A stretch of 64,000 nt of DNA from Boseongicola aestuarii. Lineage in GTDB: Bacteria; Pseudomonadota; Alphaproteobacteria; Rhodobacterales; Rhodobacteraceae. The notes under the pieces are model-generated. The model worked only from the letters and a program-made list of their open reading frames with translations, searched no databases and was not told the origin of the DNA. Shown piece after piece: positions 54,157-62,929 of this stretch (positions are counted from its first letter, which is position 1; every line of letters begins with the position of its first letter). The DNA lies in the NCBI RefSeq assembly GCF_900184815.1, contig NZ_FXXQ01000001.1:124001-188000 (forward strand). Reading direction: 5' to 3'. The position numbers and the translations under genes are program-made.

Positions 54157-54183
54157 TTGTAGGTCAGCGTGTTTGACCTACAA
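54157..54183. promoter_or_regulatory. LysR-type operator in the divergent promoter
   Basis: TTGTAGGTCA-N7-TGACCTACAA is a perfect 10-bp inverted repeat with the T-N11-A core. It overlaps a TACAAT -10-like element at 54179-54184, 24 bases before the oxidoreductase ATG. Confidence 0.75.
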
Positions 54184-54207
54184 TGGCCCTGTGTAAGAGA
54201 GGACAAT

Positions 54208-57200
54208 ATGAGTCGGCACACCGTAAGCCTTCACGATAAATACGACCTTTCCAAAGACACCGTGCTTTTGAACGGGAGTCAGGCGCTGGTGCGACTTATG
54301 CTGATGCAAAAGGCGCGCGACGCGGCGGCGGGTTTGGACACCGCAGGGTATGTGTCGGGTTATCGCGGGTCGCCGCTTGGCGCGGTGGATACGCAGATGA
54401 AACGCGCAAAGGCCGATCTGGAAGCGGCAAACGTGCTGTTTCACGCCGGACTGAACGAGGATTTGGCCGCAACCGCCGTATGGGGCACGCAAACAGCCGA
54501 AATACGCGGCGAAGGCAAGCACGACGGCGTTTTTGCGCTTTGGTACGGCAAAGGGCCGGGTGTGGACCGTTCGGGCGATGCGATCCGCCACGGCAACCTT
54601 GCAGGATCCTCGCGCCACGGGGGCGTTGTTCTGGCTCTGGGTGACGACCATGTCGGAGAAAGCTCGACGACCTGTCACCAATCCGAGTTCGCGATGGTCG
54701 ATGCGCAAGTGCCGATCCTGTCGCCCGCTGGCGTGCAGGAAATTCTGGATTTCGGGCTTTATGGCTATGCGCTCAGCCGGTTTTCCGGGCTTTGGACGTC
54801 TTTGAAGTTGATGAAGGATACCGTCGAAGTGACGTCCGTCGTGGACGCCCGCATCGACCGGAAATCTTTTGTGATCCCGGATTTCGATATGCCCGAAGGC
54901 GGGTTGAATATCCGACTTGGGGATCACTGGGTTCCGCAGGAATCGCGCCTTGTCGACCATAAACGTTTTGCCGCCGAGGCTTTCGCGCGCGCCAACCGCC
55001 CCGATGCAAGGATGCATGGGCAAGCGGGCGCAAAGATCGGATTTGTTGCGGCCGGCAAGAACTGGCTCGATCTGATCCATGCGCTCAGTCTTTTGGCGCT
55101 GGATGAGGCGGCGATCGACCGGCTTGGAATCACGACCTACAAGTTGGGGCAGGTCTATCCCATTGATTCTGTGTCGTTTCGCGAATGGGCGGACGGGCTG
55201 GATCTGATTGTCGTCGTTGAAGAAAAGCGCAAGCTGATCGAAGGGCAGATCAAGGAGGCGCTGTTTGATACTGCGGGCGGGCGACGGGTGTACGGCTGGT
55301 TCAAACCAAAGGCCGACGGGTCGGGCCGCGAGGAGTTGTTTCAGAGCCATTACTCTCTGGATCCGGTGGCGATTGCCGAAAAAATCGGGAAGATCCTGAT
55401 TGAGGAAGGACGTGAGAACGATGCGCTGAAGTCCGCCATGACCCGTATCTCGCAGGCGCTGGCGGCGAATAATGCCACAGAGATCGCCGCGCGATTGCCC
55501 TATTACTGTTCGGGCTGTCCGCACAACACGTCGACCAAGGTGCCCGCGGGCAGCCGCGCTTATGCGGGCATCGGCTGTCACACGATGGTTCTGTGGATGG
55601 ACCGCGAAACCACCGGTTACACCCATATGGGCGCCGAAGGGATGAACTGGGTTGGCGAAGCGCCGTTTTCGACGACCGGGCATGTGTTTCAGAACATGGG
55701 CGACGGGACATACAACCATTCGGGCCTTCTGGCGATCCGGGGGGCGCTGGATTCGGAGGCGAATATCACCTTCAAGATCCTCTATAACGGCGCGGTCGCA
55801 CTGACGGGCGGGCAGGACGTTGAGGGCGGACTGACTGCCCACCGGGTGGCGCATGAACTGGTGGCGATGGGAGTTGAAAACGTTGCGGTGGTCTTTGACG
55901 AAAAGGAAGAGCCAAGACGCAAGGACTTCCCGGCATCGGTCGAGTGGTTTGCGCGCGCGGAGCTGCCCCATGTTCAGGAGAAGTATCGCAATATCAGTGG
56001 TGTGTCGGTCATTCTTTATGTTCAGACCTGCGCTGCCGAGAAACGACGCAAGCGCAAACGGGGCGCATGGCCGGACCCTGACAAGCGCGTGTTCATTGAC
56101 CCGGACGTCTGCGAGGGCTGCGGCGATTGCGGCGTGCAGTCGAACTGCGTTTCGATTGTGCCATTCGAGACAGAGTTGGGTCGCAAGCGGGCAATCGATC
56201 AGTCCTCGTGCAACAAGGATTACTCCTGTCTGAAAGGGTTCTGTCCATCCTTCGTGACGGTCGAAGGCGCCAAACTGCGAAAGAACGCCAGCGTGTCGCT
56301 GGATATCGGTGAGTTGGGCGAGCCGGTCGTGCCCGATATTGAGGGGCCGACCCATAATGTGGTGATCGCAGGTGTCGGGGGCGCAGGGGTCATCACCATC
56401 GGCGCGGTTCTGGCCATGGCAGCCCACCTTGAGGGCAAGGGCGCCAGCATGATGGAGATGGCGGGACTGGCGCAAAAGGGCGGTGCAGTGCATGTGCATT
56501 GCCGTCTTGCGAAGTCTCCTGGCGACATCAGTGCCATTCGCGTGGCCGTTGGAGAGTGTGACACGCTGATCGGCGGGGATCTGGTTGTTTCCGCAGGCGC
56601 CAAGACGATTGGTCTGATGACCACCGGGCGCACGAAAGCTTTTGTAAACGCACATGAAATCGTCACAGGCGAGTTTACTCGAAACACCGAATTCCGCATC
56701 CCGAGCGAGGATTTGGCGATTTCGTTGCGGGCGCGTGTGCAGGATGATCTGACGCTGTTTGATGTCACGAAACTAGCCCAGGATGTGATCGGCGACGCGA
56801 TTTACGCCAATATGATCCTGCTTGGCGCGTCATGGCAGAAGGGGCATCTGCCTTTGGGCCGCGCCGCGATTGAGGAGGCGATTGCGTTGAACGGCACCTC
56901 GGTCGAGGACAATCTTCGGGCGTTTCAGGTCGGACGCTGGCTGGCCGGGAATATCGAGGTTGCAGAGCGGCTGATCGCCTCGGACATGGTGGCCAAGCCA
57001 AAGACCTTGCAGGAAAAGATCGACTTTCGCGCTGCACATCTGACCGAGTATCAGTCGGCGCGGCTGGCGGGGAAGTATCGCAAGATGCTGGACAGGATCA
57101 AAGACGATGATCTGAAGGAAGCCGTCGCCAAGGGCTATCATAAACTATTGAGTTACAAGGACGAATACGAAGTCGCGCGATTGTTGAGCACGACCCGCGC

Positions 57201-57621
57201 CAAGGCCGAGGCCGTCTTCGAGGGCGATCTGAAGCTGACCTACAATCTGGCGCCGCCGCTCTTGTCGCGAAATGGGCCGGACGGACGGCCACTGAAGCGT
57301 GCCTTCGGGACGTGGATCGAGCGGCTCTGGCCGCATCTGGCAAGACTGAAGCGCCTGCGCGGGTCGCCGTTTGATCCCTTTGGGTATACGGCGGAACGGC
57401 GAATGGAGCGTCGGTTGATAAAAGAGTACGAACACGACATACGAGAGTTGATCAAGTCGCCGCCCCTGAACCGGGATGCAGCACTTGCTTTGGCGGAGCT
57501 GCCCATGAAGATCAAAGGGTTCGGGCCTGTGAAACAGAAAAATGCACTGGCTGCAGCAGAGACTCGCGAGGCGCTGAAAGCCGCTTTGAATGTGGCGCCA
57601 GACACCCGGAGCGCGGCGTGA
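54208..57621 (+). CDS. indolepyruvate ferredoxin oxidoreductase, fused alpha and beta subunits
   Basis: 1137 residues from the ATG at 54208, which has an AGAGAGG ribosome site. TPP-dependent 2-oxoacid oxidoreductase that converts aryl pyruvates to acyl-CoA. An N-terminal pyrimidine domain (GYRGSPLGAVDTQM), a TPP-binding part with YCSGCPHNTSTKVP, GIGCHTMVLWM and GDGTYNHSG, a ferredoxin-like segment CEGCGDCGVQSNC (Cys 635, 638, 641) and then a gamma-type domain starting IAGVGGAGVITIG. The single-chain form is common in proteobacteria. An upstream in-frame start at 54169 lies within the operator and is rejected. Confidence 0.94.
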   Translation: MSRHTVSLHDKYDLSKDTVLLNGSQALVRLMLMQKARDAAAGLDTAGYVSGYRGSPLGAVDTQMKRAKADLEAANVLFHAGLNEDLAATAVWGTQTAEIRGEGKHDGVFALWYGKGPGVDRSGDAIRHGNLAGSSRHGGVVLALGDDHVGESSTTCHQSEFAMVDAQVPILSPAGVQEILDFGLYGYALSRFSGLWTSLKLMKDTVEVTSVVDARIDRKSFVIPDFDMPEGGLNIRLGDHWVPQESRLVDHKRFAAEAFARANRPDARMHGQAGAKIGFVAAGKNWLDLIHALSLLALDEAAIDRLGITTYKLGQVYPIDSVSFREWADGLDLIVVVEEKRKLIEGQIKEALFDTAGGRRVYGWFKPKADGSGREELFQSHYSLDPVAIAEKIGKILIEEGRENDALKSAMTRISQALAANNATEIAARLPYYCSGCPHNTSTKVPAGSRAYAGIGCHTMVLWMDRETTGYTHMGAEGMNWVGEAPFSTTGHVFQNMGDGTYNHSGLLAIRGALDSEANITFKILYNGAVALTGGQDVEGGLTAHRVAHELVAMGVENVAVVFDEKEEPRRKDFPASVEWFARAELPHVQEKYRNISGVSVILYVQTCAAEKRRKRKRGAWPDPDKRVFIDPDVCEGCGDCGVQSNCVSIVPFETELGRKRAIDQSSCNKDYSCLKGFCPSFVTVEGAKLRKNASVSLDIGELGEPVVPDIEGPTHNVVIAGVGGAGVITIGAVLAMAAHLEGKGASMMEMAGLAQKGGAVHVHCRLAKSPGDISAIRVAVGECDTLIGGDLVVSAGAKTIGLMTTGRTKAFVNAHEIVTGEFTRNTEFRIPSEDLAISLRARVQDDLTLFDVTKLAQDVIGDAIYANMILLGASWQKGHLPLGRAAIEEAIALNGTSVEDNLRAFQVGRWLAGNIEVAERLIASDMVAKPKTLQEKIDFRAAHLTEYQSARLAGKYRKMLDRIKDDDLKEAVAKGYHKLLSYKDEYEVARLLSTTRAKAEAVFEGDLKLTYNLAPPLLSRNGPDGRPLKRAFGTWIERLWPHLARLKRLRGSPFDPFGYTAERRMERRLIKEYEHDIRELIKSPPLNRDAALALAELPMKIKGFGPVKQKNALAAAETREALKAALNVAPDTRSAA

Positions 57622-57675
57622 TGATTTCGTGCGGTTCGACATGAAACCGTCACATCCACCCGCCATATCTTGCCC

Positions 57676-58587
57676 ATGACACTGCTTGACCGCGATATCG
57701 CCCGCGACATCAGCTATGCCCATGCCGCGCAAAGCCGAGGCGGCCGCGTTGTGATCCGTGCGCTTGAGAACGCCACGGGGCGTTTGTCATTGATCCGGCG
57801 CGCGGCGGGCTATCAGGATGACGTATCCAGCGGCGCTGACTTTTGGGACGTGATGGTGCGGCGATACGGCCTGAGCCTTGATATCATGGGCGGGTCGCTG
57901 GCCAATATCCCCGAGGAGGGCCCGCTCGTGATGGCTGCGAACCATCCGTACGGCATTCTGGATGGTCTGATGATGGGGCATATCTTGAGTGTGGCGCGTC
58001 AGGGCGATTTTCGCATTCTTGCGCACCGGGTCTTTCGCAAGGCCGAGGATCTGAACCGGGTGATTCTTCCGATCTCGTTCGACGAAACCCGAGAAGCGCT
58101 GGCCTTGAATCTTGAGACGCGCAAGACCGCGCTGGACTATCTGGCCGGGGGTGGGGCGATCGGAATTTTTCCCGGTGGTACGGTGTCGACCTCGGCCAAA
58201 CCGTTCTCGAGGCCGCTGGATCCGGCGTGGCGTTCGTTTACGGCCAAGATGATCGCCAAATCCGGCGCAACAGTCGTTCCGGTCTATTTCGAAGGCGCGA
58301 ATTCCCGTCTCTTTCAGGTGGCAAGCCATCTGCACGCGACGCTGCGGGTGGCGCTTTTGATCAAGGAATTCAAACGCCGGACCGATGAGCCCGTGAAGGT
58401 TGTGATCGGAAAAGCCATTGCGTCCGATGAAATCGCAGCACGTGCACGCGATCCTCGCGCGATGATGGACTTTTTGCGCGCGTCGACCTATGCCCTTGCG
58501 CCAGAGACTCATCGCTCGGATGACTATGGATTCGAGTTCGAGGCGAAACACAAAAGGGTGCGGCAAGATGGCGGTCGGCATACTTGA
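57676..58587 (+). CDS. lysophospholipid acyltransferase-family protein
   Basis: 303 residues from the ATG at 57676. The PlsC-type motif NHPYGILDG gives the His and Asp of HxxxxD, followed by FPGGTVST in place of the usual EGT block and [13 protein letters not shown]. It probably acylates a lysophospholipid, an ornithine lipid precursor or a similar acceptor; the exact substrate is unclear. Its last 20 bases overlap murI, so the two genes may be co-translated. Confidence 0.86.
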   Translation: MTLLDRDIARDISYAHAAQSRGGRVVIRALENATGRLSLIRRAAGYQDDVSSGADFWDVMVRRYGLSLDIMGGSLANIPEEGPLVMAANHPYGILDGLMMGHILSVARQGDFRILAHRVFRKAEDLNRVILPISFDETREALALNLETRKTALDYLAGGGAIGIFPGGTVSTSAKPFSRPLDPAWRSFTAKMIAKSGATVVPVYFEGANSRLFQVASHLHATLRVALLIKEFKRRTDEPVKVVIGKAIASDEIAARARDPRAMMDFLRASTYALAPETHRSDDYGFEFEAKHKRVRQDGGRHT

Positions 58588-59380
58588 TAGCGGGCTTGGC
58601 GGGCTGACTGTTTACAAGGCGGTCACCGAGCGTATGCCCGATCTGCCCGTCGTCTATTACGGAGACAACGCGCACACGCCCTATGGCACGCGCGACGCGG
58701 ACGATATTTTCAACCTTACCACAGCAGGCACCCAGCGGCTTTTTGATGCGGGCTGCGATCTGGTGATTCTGGCCTGCAACACGGCTTCGGCAGCGGCGCT
58801 GCGGCGGATGCAGGAAAGCTGGGTGCCCAAGGGCAAACGCGTCCTCGGTGTGTTCGTGCCCTTGATCGAGGCTTTGACCGAGCGGCACTGGGGGGACAAC
58901 TCGCCCCCGCGCGAAGTAGCCGTGAAGCATGTCGCCTTGTTTGCAACCCCCGCCACGGTGTCGAGCCGCGCATTCCAGCGCGAACTGGCATTTCGCGCGA
59001 TCGGTGTGGACGTCGAAGCACAGGCCTGCGGCGGTGTGGTCGACGCTATCGAGGACGGCGACATGATTTTGGCAGAGGCTCTGGTGCGCAGCCATGTGGA
59101 CGCGTTGAAGCGCAAGATGCCGAACCCGGATGCGGCGGTTTTGGGCTGCACGCATTATCCGATCGTCGAAAGCATCTTTCAGGACGCACTTGGCGCGAAA
59201 GTGCGGGTGTTCAGTCAGGCGGACCTCGTGGCGGAAAGCCTTTCGGACTATCTTTCCCGCCGCCCGGAGATGCTGGGGCCGGGTAAAGTGTCGATGTTCC
59301 TGACCACCGGGGATCCGCAACGCGTTTCGGATCAGGCCACGCGTTTCATGCGCCGGCGATGCGATTTCCACGCCGCCTGA
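58568..59380 (+). CDS. murI: glutamate racemase
   Basis: 270 residues from the ATG at 58568. It supplies D-glutamate for peptidoglycan. The two catalytic Cys lie in [12 protein letters not shown] and [24 protein letters not shown] and [11 protein letters not shown] bind substrate. The start overlaps the acyltransferase end by 20 bases. It is 58 bases upstream of argC. Confidence 0.94.
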   Translation: MAVGILDSGLGGLTVYKAVTERMPDLPVVYYGDNAHTPYGTRDADDIFNLTTAGTQRLFDAGCDLVILACNTASAAALRRMQESWVPKGKRVLGVFVPLIEALTERHWGDNSPPREVAVKHVALFATPATVSSRAFQRELAFRAIGVDVEAQACGGVVDAIEDGDMILAEALVRSHVDALKRKMPNPDAAVLGCTHYPIVESIFQDALGAKVRVFSQADLVAESLSDYLSRRPEMLGPGKVSMFLTTGDPQRVSDQATRFMRRRCDFHAA

Positions 59381-59438
59381 TTGCAGCGCGGCTACCGGAT
59401 GGTTAAATCGAAACCTAAGTTTCAAAGGAGCGGGCCAC

Positions 59439-60467
59439 ATGCCCCATAATATCGCTATCTTGGGCGCCAGCGGATACACTGGCGCAGAGCTTGTCCGGCT
59501 GATTGCCACCCATCCCACGTTCCGGATCAAGGCCCTGACCGGGGATCGCAAGGCCGGTCAGCCAATGTCGTCAGTCTTCCCGCACTTGCGGCATATGGAT
59601 TTGCCGGACCTGGCGCGGATCGAGGATATTGATTTCTCGCAGATCGACTTGGCGTTCTGCGCCTTGCCGCATGCGACTTCGCAGGCGGTGATCGCCGAGT
59701 TGCCCGACACTTTGAAGGTTGTGGATCTGTCGGCTGACTTTCGGTTGAGAGACGCCGAAGCCTATGCCAAGTGGTACGGCAAGGCGCATGCCGCTCTCGA
59801 ACTGCAGCGCGAGGCGGTTTACGGGCTGACCGAGTTCTACCGGGACGAGATCCGGGCCGCGCGGCTTGTCGCCGGAACAGGATGCAACGCGGCCACAGGG
59901 CAGTTCGCCTTGAGGCCTTTGATTTCAGCGGGCGTGATTGATCTCGATCACATCATCATGGATCTGAAAGCGGCATCATCGGGGGCAGGGCGGTCTTTGA
60001 AGGAGCATCTGTTGTCCGCGGAACTGAGCGAAAACATCAAAGGCTATTCGGTCGGCGGCACGCACCGTCATCTGGGCGAGTTCGATCAGGAGTTCTCGGC
60101 AATTGCGGGACGTGACCTGCGGGTACAACTGACGCCGCATCTGATCCCGGCCACGCGGGGCATCGTGATGACTTGCTATCTGCACGGTGATGCGGGCACG
60201 GTGTTTGGTGTTTTGTCCCGGGCTTATGCGGACGAGCCGTTCATCGAGGTTCTGCCGATGGGGGAGATACCTCAGATGAAGGACGTTCGGGCGTCGAATT
60301 TCTGTCATATCGGCGTGGCGGGCGACCGTATTCCGGGCCGGGTGACGGTGATCGCTACACTGGACAATCTTACGAAGGGATCGTCCGGGCAGGCGATCCA
60401 GAACGCGAACCTGATGCTGGGCGAGGATGAGACGCTTGGTCTCATGGCGGCTCCGGTTTATCCTTGA
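59439..60467 (+). CDS. argC: N-acetyl-gamma-glutamyl-phosphate reductase
   Basis: 342 residues. NADPH-dependent reductase of arginine synthesis. The Rossmann motif [15 protein letters not shown] opens the protein, and the catalytic Cys 149 lies in [24 protein letters not shown] follows with the conserved His. An AAGGAG ribosome site precedes the ATG. A hairpin and a repeat-like element follow the stop. Confidence 0.96.
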   Translation: MPHNIAILGASGYTGAELVRLIATHPTFRIKALTGDRKAGQPMSSVFPHLRHMDLPDLARIEDIDFSQIDLAFCALPHATSQAVIAELPDTLKVVDLSADFRLRDAEAYAKWYGKAHAALELQREAVYGLTEFYRDEIRAARLVAGTGCNAATGQFALRPLISAGVIDLDHIIMDLKAASSGAGRSLKEHLLSAELSENIKGYSVGGTHRHLGEFDQEFSAIAGRDLRVQLTPHLIPATRGIVMTCYLHGDAGTVFGVLSRAYADEPFIEVLPMGEIPQMKDVRASNFCHIGVAGDRIPGRVTVIATLDNLTKGSSGQAIQNANLMLGEDETLGLMAAPVYP

Positions 60468-60484
60468 GTAAAGTTTGACGGGAT

Positions 60485-60530
60485 GAGGGGCGTTGCCCCT
60501 CAAACTCCCCAGGATATTTTGAAACAGAAG
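60485..60530 (+). repeat. hairpin plus CTCCCCAGGATATTTT intergenic element
   Basis: GAGGGGC-GTT-GCCCCTC (60485-60501) is a perfect 7-bp stem, followed by AAACTCCCCAGGATATTTTG. I recall very similar stretches recurring between genes in many Rhodobacteraceae, so this is probably one copy of a dispersed extragenic repeat that may also act as a terminator for argC. Confidence 0.55.
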
Positions 60531-60538
60531 AAGTGCAT

Positions 60539-60982
60539 ATGAAGGGTCTGAAGAAACAGCGGCGGATACAGGTGATCGTTGTGGCGTTTGCCGCGTTGGT
60601 TGCGTCGTTCGGGATGTTCTACATCGCGGCGCCGGATGCATTGCAGTTCTTTCGTTCGCCATCTGAAGTGGCCGAGACGCCGCCGCCGCCCGACGAGGTG
60701 TTTCGGATTGGCGGTCTGGTTGCCGATGGCACTTTGGTGCGCGGGCAGGGCGAAACGATTACGTTTTCGGTGACCGATGGCGGCGCGATCATTCCGGTCA
60801 GTTACACCGGGGTCTTGCCGGATCTTTTCGGTGAAGGCGAAGGTATGGTCGGCACAGGGCGTTATATTGACGGGGTGTTTCAGGCTTCGGAAATACTGGC
60901 GCGACATGACGAGACCTATATGCCGTCCGAGGTCATAGACGCCTTGAAAGCACAGGGTGTCTATCAGGAACCGAACGGTTAG
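60539..60982 (+). CDS. ccmE: cytochrome c maturation protein CcmE
   Basis: 147 residues from the ATG at 60539. Periplasmic haem chaperone: an N-terminal anchor helix (VIVVAFAALVASFGMFYIA), an OB-fold (RIGGLVADGTLVRG) and the C-terminal ARHDETYMP motif with the haem-binding His 123 and Tyr 127. A ribosome site (GAAGAAG) precedes the ATG. Its usual partner ccmF lies 1.9 kb downstream, after the lysis cassette. Confidence 0.94.
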   Translation: MKGLKKQRRIQVIVVAFAALVASFGMFYIAAPDALQFFRSPSEVAETPPPPDEVFRIGGLVADGTLVRGQGETITFSVTDGGAIIPVSYTGVLPDLFGEGEGMVGTGRYIDGVFQASEILARHDETYMPSEVIDALKAQGVYQEPNG

Positions 60983-61050
60983 TTACTGAGCCGTTAATCC
61001 TTTTCGCGGAAGGTCTGACGCATCAGATCGAAGCGTGGGATCAGCGGATC

Positions 61051-61662
61051 ATGCCAACAGTACACTCTATCGCGGATGCGATCCTGACCCGTGAGGGTGG
61101 GTTTGTGAATGACCCGGCGGATCCGGGTGGTGCCACGAAATTCGGGGTGACGATCCATACGTTGCGCCGCCTCGGGCTCGATCTGACCGGCGACGGCCGG
61201 ATCAATGTTGCGGATGTGCGGGTTTTGAGCCGGGCGCAGGCGCGGCGCATTTTCATCGATCACTATTTTACCGAGCCGCGCATTGGCTGGTTGCCGGTCG
61301 CGCTTCAGGCGAGTGTGTTCGACATGAACGTCAATGCCGGGCTTTGGTCGATCCGGCTGTTGCAGCGGCTTTCTTCCCAGATGGGGTTTCGCACGGTTGA
61401 GGATGGCCGGATCGGACCAAAGACCCGCGCGCAGGTCGCCGAGGCCTTTGCGGCGGCACCTGAGCATATGGCCGATGCTTATGGGATCATGCGGCGCAAC
61501 TATTACTATCGGCTCGCGGACCGCCGCCCTGCGAGCCGCAAGTATGCGCGCCGTCGCGATGGCGGCAAGGGCGGGTGGATCACGCGCGCCGAGGAATTCA
61601 TTGCGCCGCGCTATCACCTGAGCGATGCCGAACACGCTGAAAGGACAGGCGCATGGGATTGA
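61051..61662 (+). CDS. GH108-type endolysin (N-acetylmuramidase)
   Basis: 203 residues. GH108 signature near the start: TREGGFVNDPADPGGATKFG, where Glu 15 would be catalytic. A dockerin/EF-hand-like loop DLTGDGRINVAD lies at 44-55, and the peptidoglycan-binding C-terminal region follows (FDMNVNAGLWSIRLLQRL). There is no signal peptide, so release would need a holin. It overlaps the holin gene by 10 bases. It closely fits the endolysin type that Rhodobacter uses to release gene transfer agent particles. Confidence 0.88.
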   Translation: MPTVHSIADAILTREGGFVNDPADPGGATKFGVTIHTLRRLGLDLTGDGRINVADVRVLSRAQARRIFIDHYFTEPRIGWLPVALQASVFDMNVNAGLWSIRLLQRLSSQMGFRTVEDGRIGPKTRAQVAEAFAAAPEHMADAYGIMRRNYYYRLADRRPASRKYARRRDGGKGGWITRAEEFIAPRYHLSDAEHAERTGAWD

Positions 61663-62186
61663 TTGCAAGCCTTTTCAGCGTCCTTTTCGGTGGCGAGCGC
61701 AATCTGGTGCGCGACACCGTGGAAGTTTTTCGTCCAAATGCTGAGGCCGATGCCGAACGTGACGCCACGCGGTATGCGGCGTCTCTCGCGCAGTTTGCCG
61801 CCGAGTTTGCGCAGCCCCGGCGCGGGCTTTTCGACCGCGTTATCGACGCTTTGAACCGATTGCCGCGACCGTTTCTGGCGCTTGGAACTTTGGGGTTGTT
61901 CGTCTCTGCTATGATTGAGCCGATCTGGTTTTCACAGCGGATGCAAGGGATCGCTCTGGTGCCCGAGCCTTTGTGGTGGCTGATGGGGGCGATCGTGTCG
62001 TTTTACTTCGGGGCGCGTCATCAGACGAAATCGCAGGAGTTTCAGTCGGGACTGGCGGCAACACTGGCGCGCGCGCCGCAGGTGGCGGCCAATATCAAGG
62101 AATTGTCGACCCTCCTGGAGGTGCCCGACGAGTGGGAGGAACCCAATCGCGCGCTTTCGGACTGGAGAGCGCAGAATGGCCGATAA
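61653..62186 (+). CDS. holin family protein
   Basis: 177 residues. Amphipathic N-terminus, then two hydrophobic helices (FLALGTLGLFVSAMIEPIWF and LWWLMGAIVSFYFGARHQ) and a charged C-terminal tail. This is the holin type encoded next to GH108 endolysins in Rhodobacteraceae. It would form membrane lesions that let the endolysin reach the wall. Its start overlaps the endolysin gene by 10 bases, and the next small gene overlaps its end by 11 bases. Confidence 0.82.
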   Translation: MGLIASLFSVLFGGERNLVRDTVEVFRPNAEADAERDATRYAASLAQFAAEFAQPRRGLFDRVIDALNRLPRPFLALGTLGLFVSAMIEPIWFSQRMQGIALVPEPLWWLMGAIVSFYFGARHQTKSQEFQSGLAATLARAPQVAANIKELSTLLEVPDEWEEPNRALSDWRAQNGR

Positions 62187-62355
62187 TCAGATCTTTTCCC
62201 TTGTCGCCGAGCATGGTCCCTGGGTCGTGCTGGTGTTTTTCCTGCTGTGGCGCGACCTTCAGAAGGAACAGGCCACGCGGTCGGTTCTGGACAAGAACGC
62301 CCATGTGCTGACCGAGATCGCCACGGTGATCCGCGAGCGGATGCCGCGGTCATGA
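62176..62355 (+). CDS. small membrane protein in the lysis cassette
   Basis: 59 residues. ATG at 62176, overlapping the holin end by 11 bases. One helix, about residues 15-24 (WVVLVFFLLW), then a charged helix (RDLQKEQATRSVLDKNAH). I do not recognise it. Its size, single helix and place beside holin and endolysin would fit an accessory lysis protein or anti-holin. Its stop overlaps the next start by ATGA. Confidence 0.65.
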   Translation: MADNQIFSLVAEHGPWVVLVFFLLWRDLQKEQATRSVLDKNAHVLTEIATVIRERMPRS

Positions 62356-62489
62356 CGGTCTTGATCTCGCGCGTTCGCCTGCGTCTGTGGCGGGCGTTTC
62401 TGGGGCGCGCCCTTTACAATGCGCTGACGCGCAATGACACGGCGCGCGAAAACCTTGACCGGGCCATTTGCGAAACGTTGCAGCGATGA
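62352..62489 (+). CDS. very small basic protein in the lysis cassette
   Basis: 45 residues, beginning MTVLISRVRLRLWRAF and ending CETLQR. It is basic and amphipathic rather than membrane-spanning. It overlaps both neighbours by 4 bases (ATGA at 62352-62355 and at 62486-62489), which is the best evidence that it is translated. Function unknown. Confidence 0.55.
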   Translation: MTVLISRVRLRLWRAFLGRALYNALTRNDTARENLDRAICETLQR

Positions 62490-62830
62490 GTGGCGCGCTC
62501 GACCATGTGTCCGGGGTGATTGCCGTCCTGTTTTGCGGATGCGCGGCCCTGTTCAGCCTGTCCGTCCTGACGCAAACGCGTGACTGGCGGCCCCGCGCGG
62601 ATCATCTGCCGGACGAAACCTGGCTTGGCGTGGTTGCGATCCTTGGCTGGGGATGGATGGGCGCTTTGATGGCGGAGGTTGCAAACGCACGGCTGATGCT
62701 TTTGGCGGTGTCGCTTGCGTTTGGTCTTATCGCGCGGATCGTGGTCGAGCGTCAGTCAAACCTGCAGGAAGACCGAATTATTCTTGGCGGCATCACGCTT
62801 TTGCCGCTTGGGGCGCTGCTGTTCTCTTGA
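62486..62830 (+). CDS. small multi-pass membrane protein in the lysis cassette
   Basis: 114 residues from the ATG at 62486, with about four hydrophobic helices (GVIAVLFCGCAALFSLSVL, LGVVAILGWGWMGALM, LMLLAVSLAFGLIARIV and GGITLLPLGALLF). No family recognised. It ends the cassette, 100 bases before ccmF. It might be a holin regulator or a phage-type membrane protein. The chain of ATGA overlaps argues for one transcript with the endolysin. Confidence 0.65.
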   Translation: MSGALDHVSGVIAVLFCGCAALFSLSVLTQTRDWRPRADHLPDETWLGVVAILGWGWMGALMAEVANARLMLLAVSLAFGLIARIVVERQSNLQEDRIILGGITLLPLGALLFS

Positions 62831-62929
62831 GGATGTCCGAGCCGCATTGGGGCGGTGTCGCGCTCAAATAGCCGCGACCAAGCGTCTCGCGGCCTTGGCC
62901 TTGTGCAGAAGGCCCACTAGACTGTCGCA

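Noticed and set aside
54178-56655. Open frame of over 800 codons antisense to the indolepyruvate oxidoreductase
   Set aside because: Also a compositional shadow; the sense product is complete and the antisense protein shows no domain.
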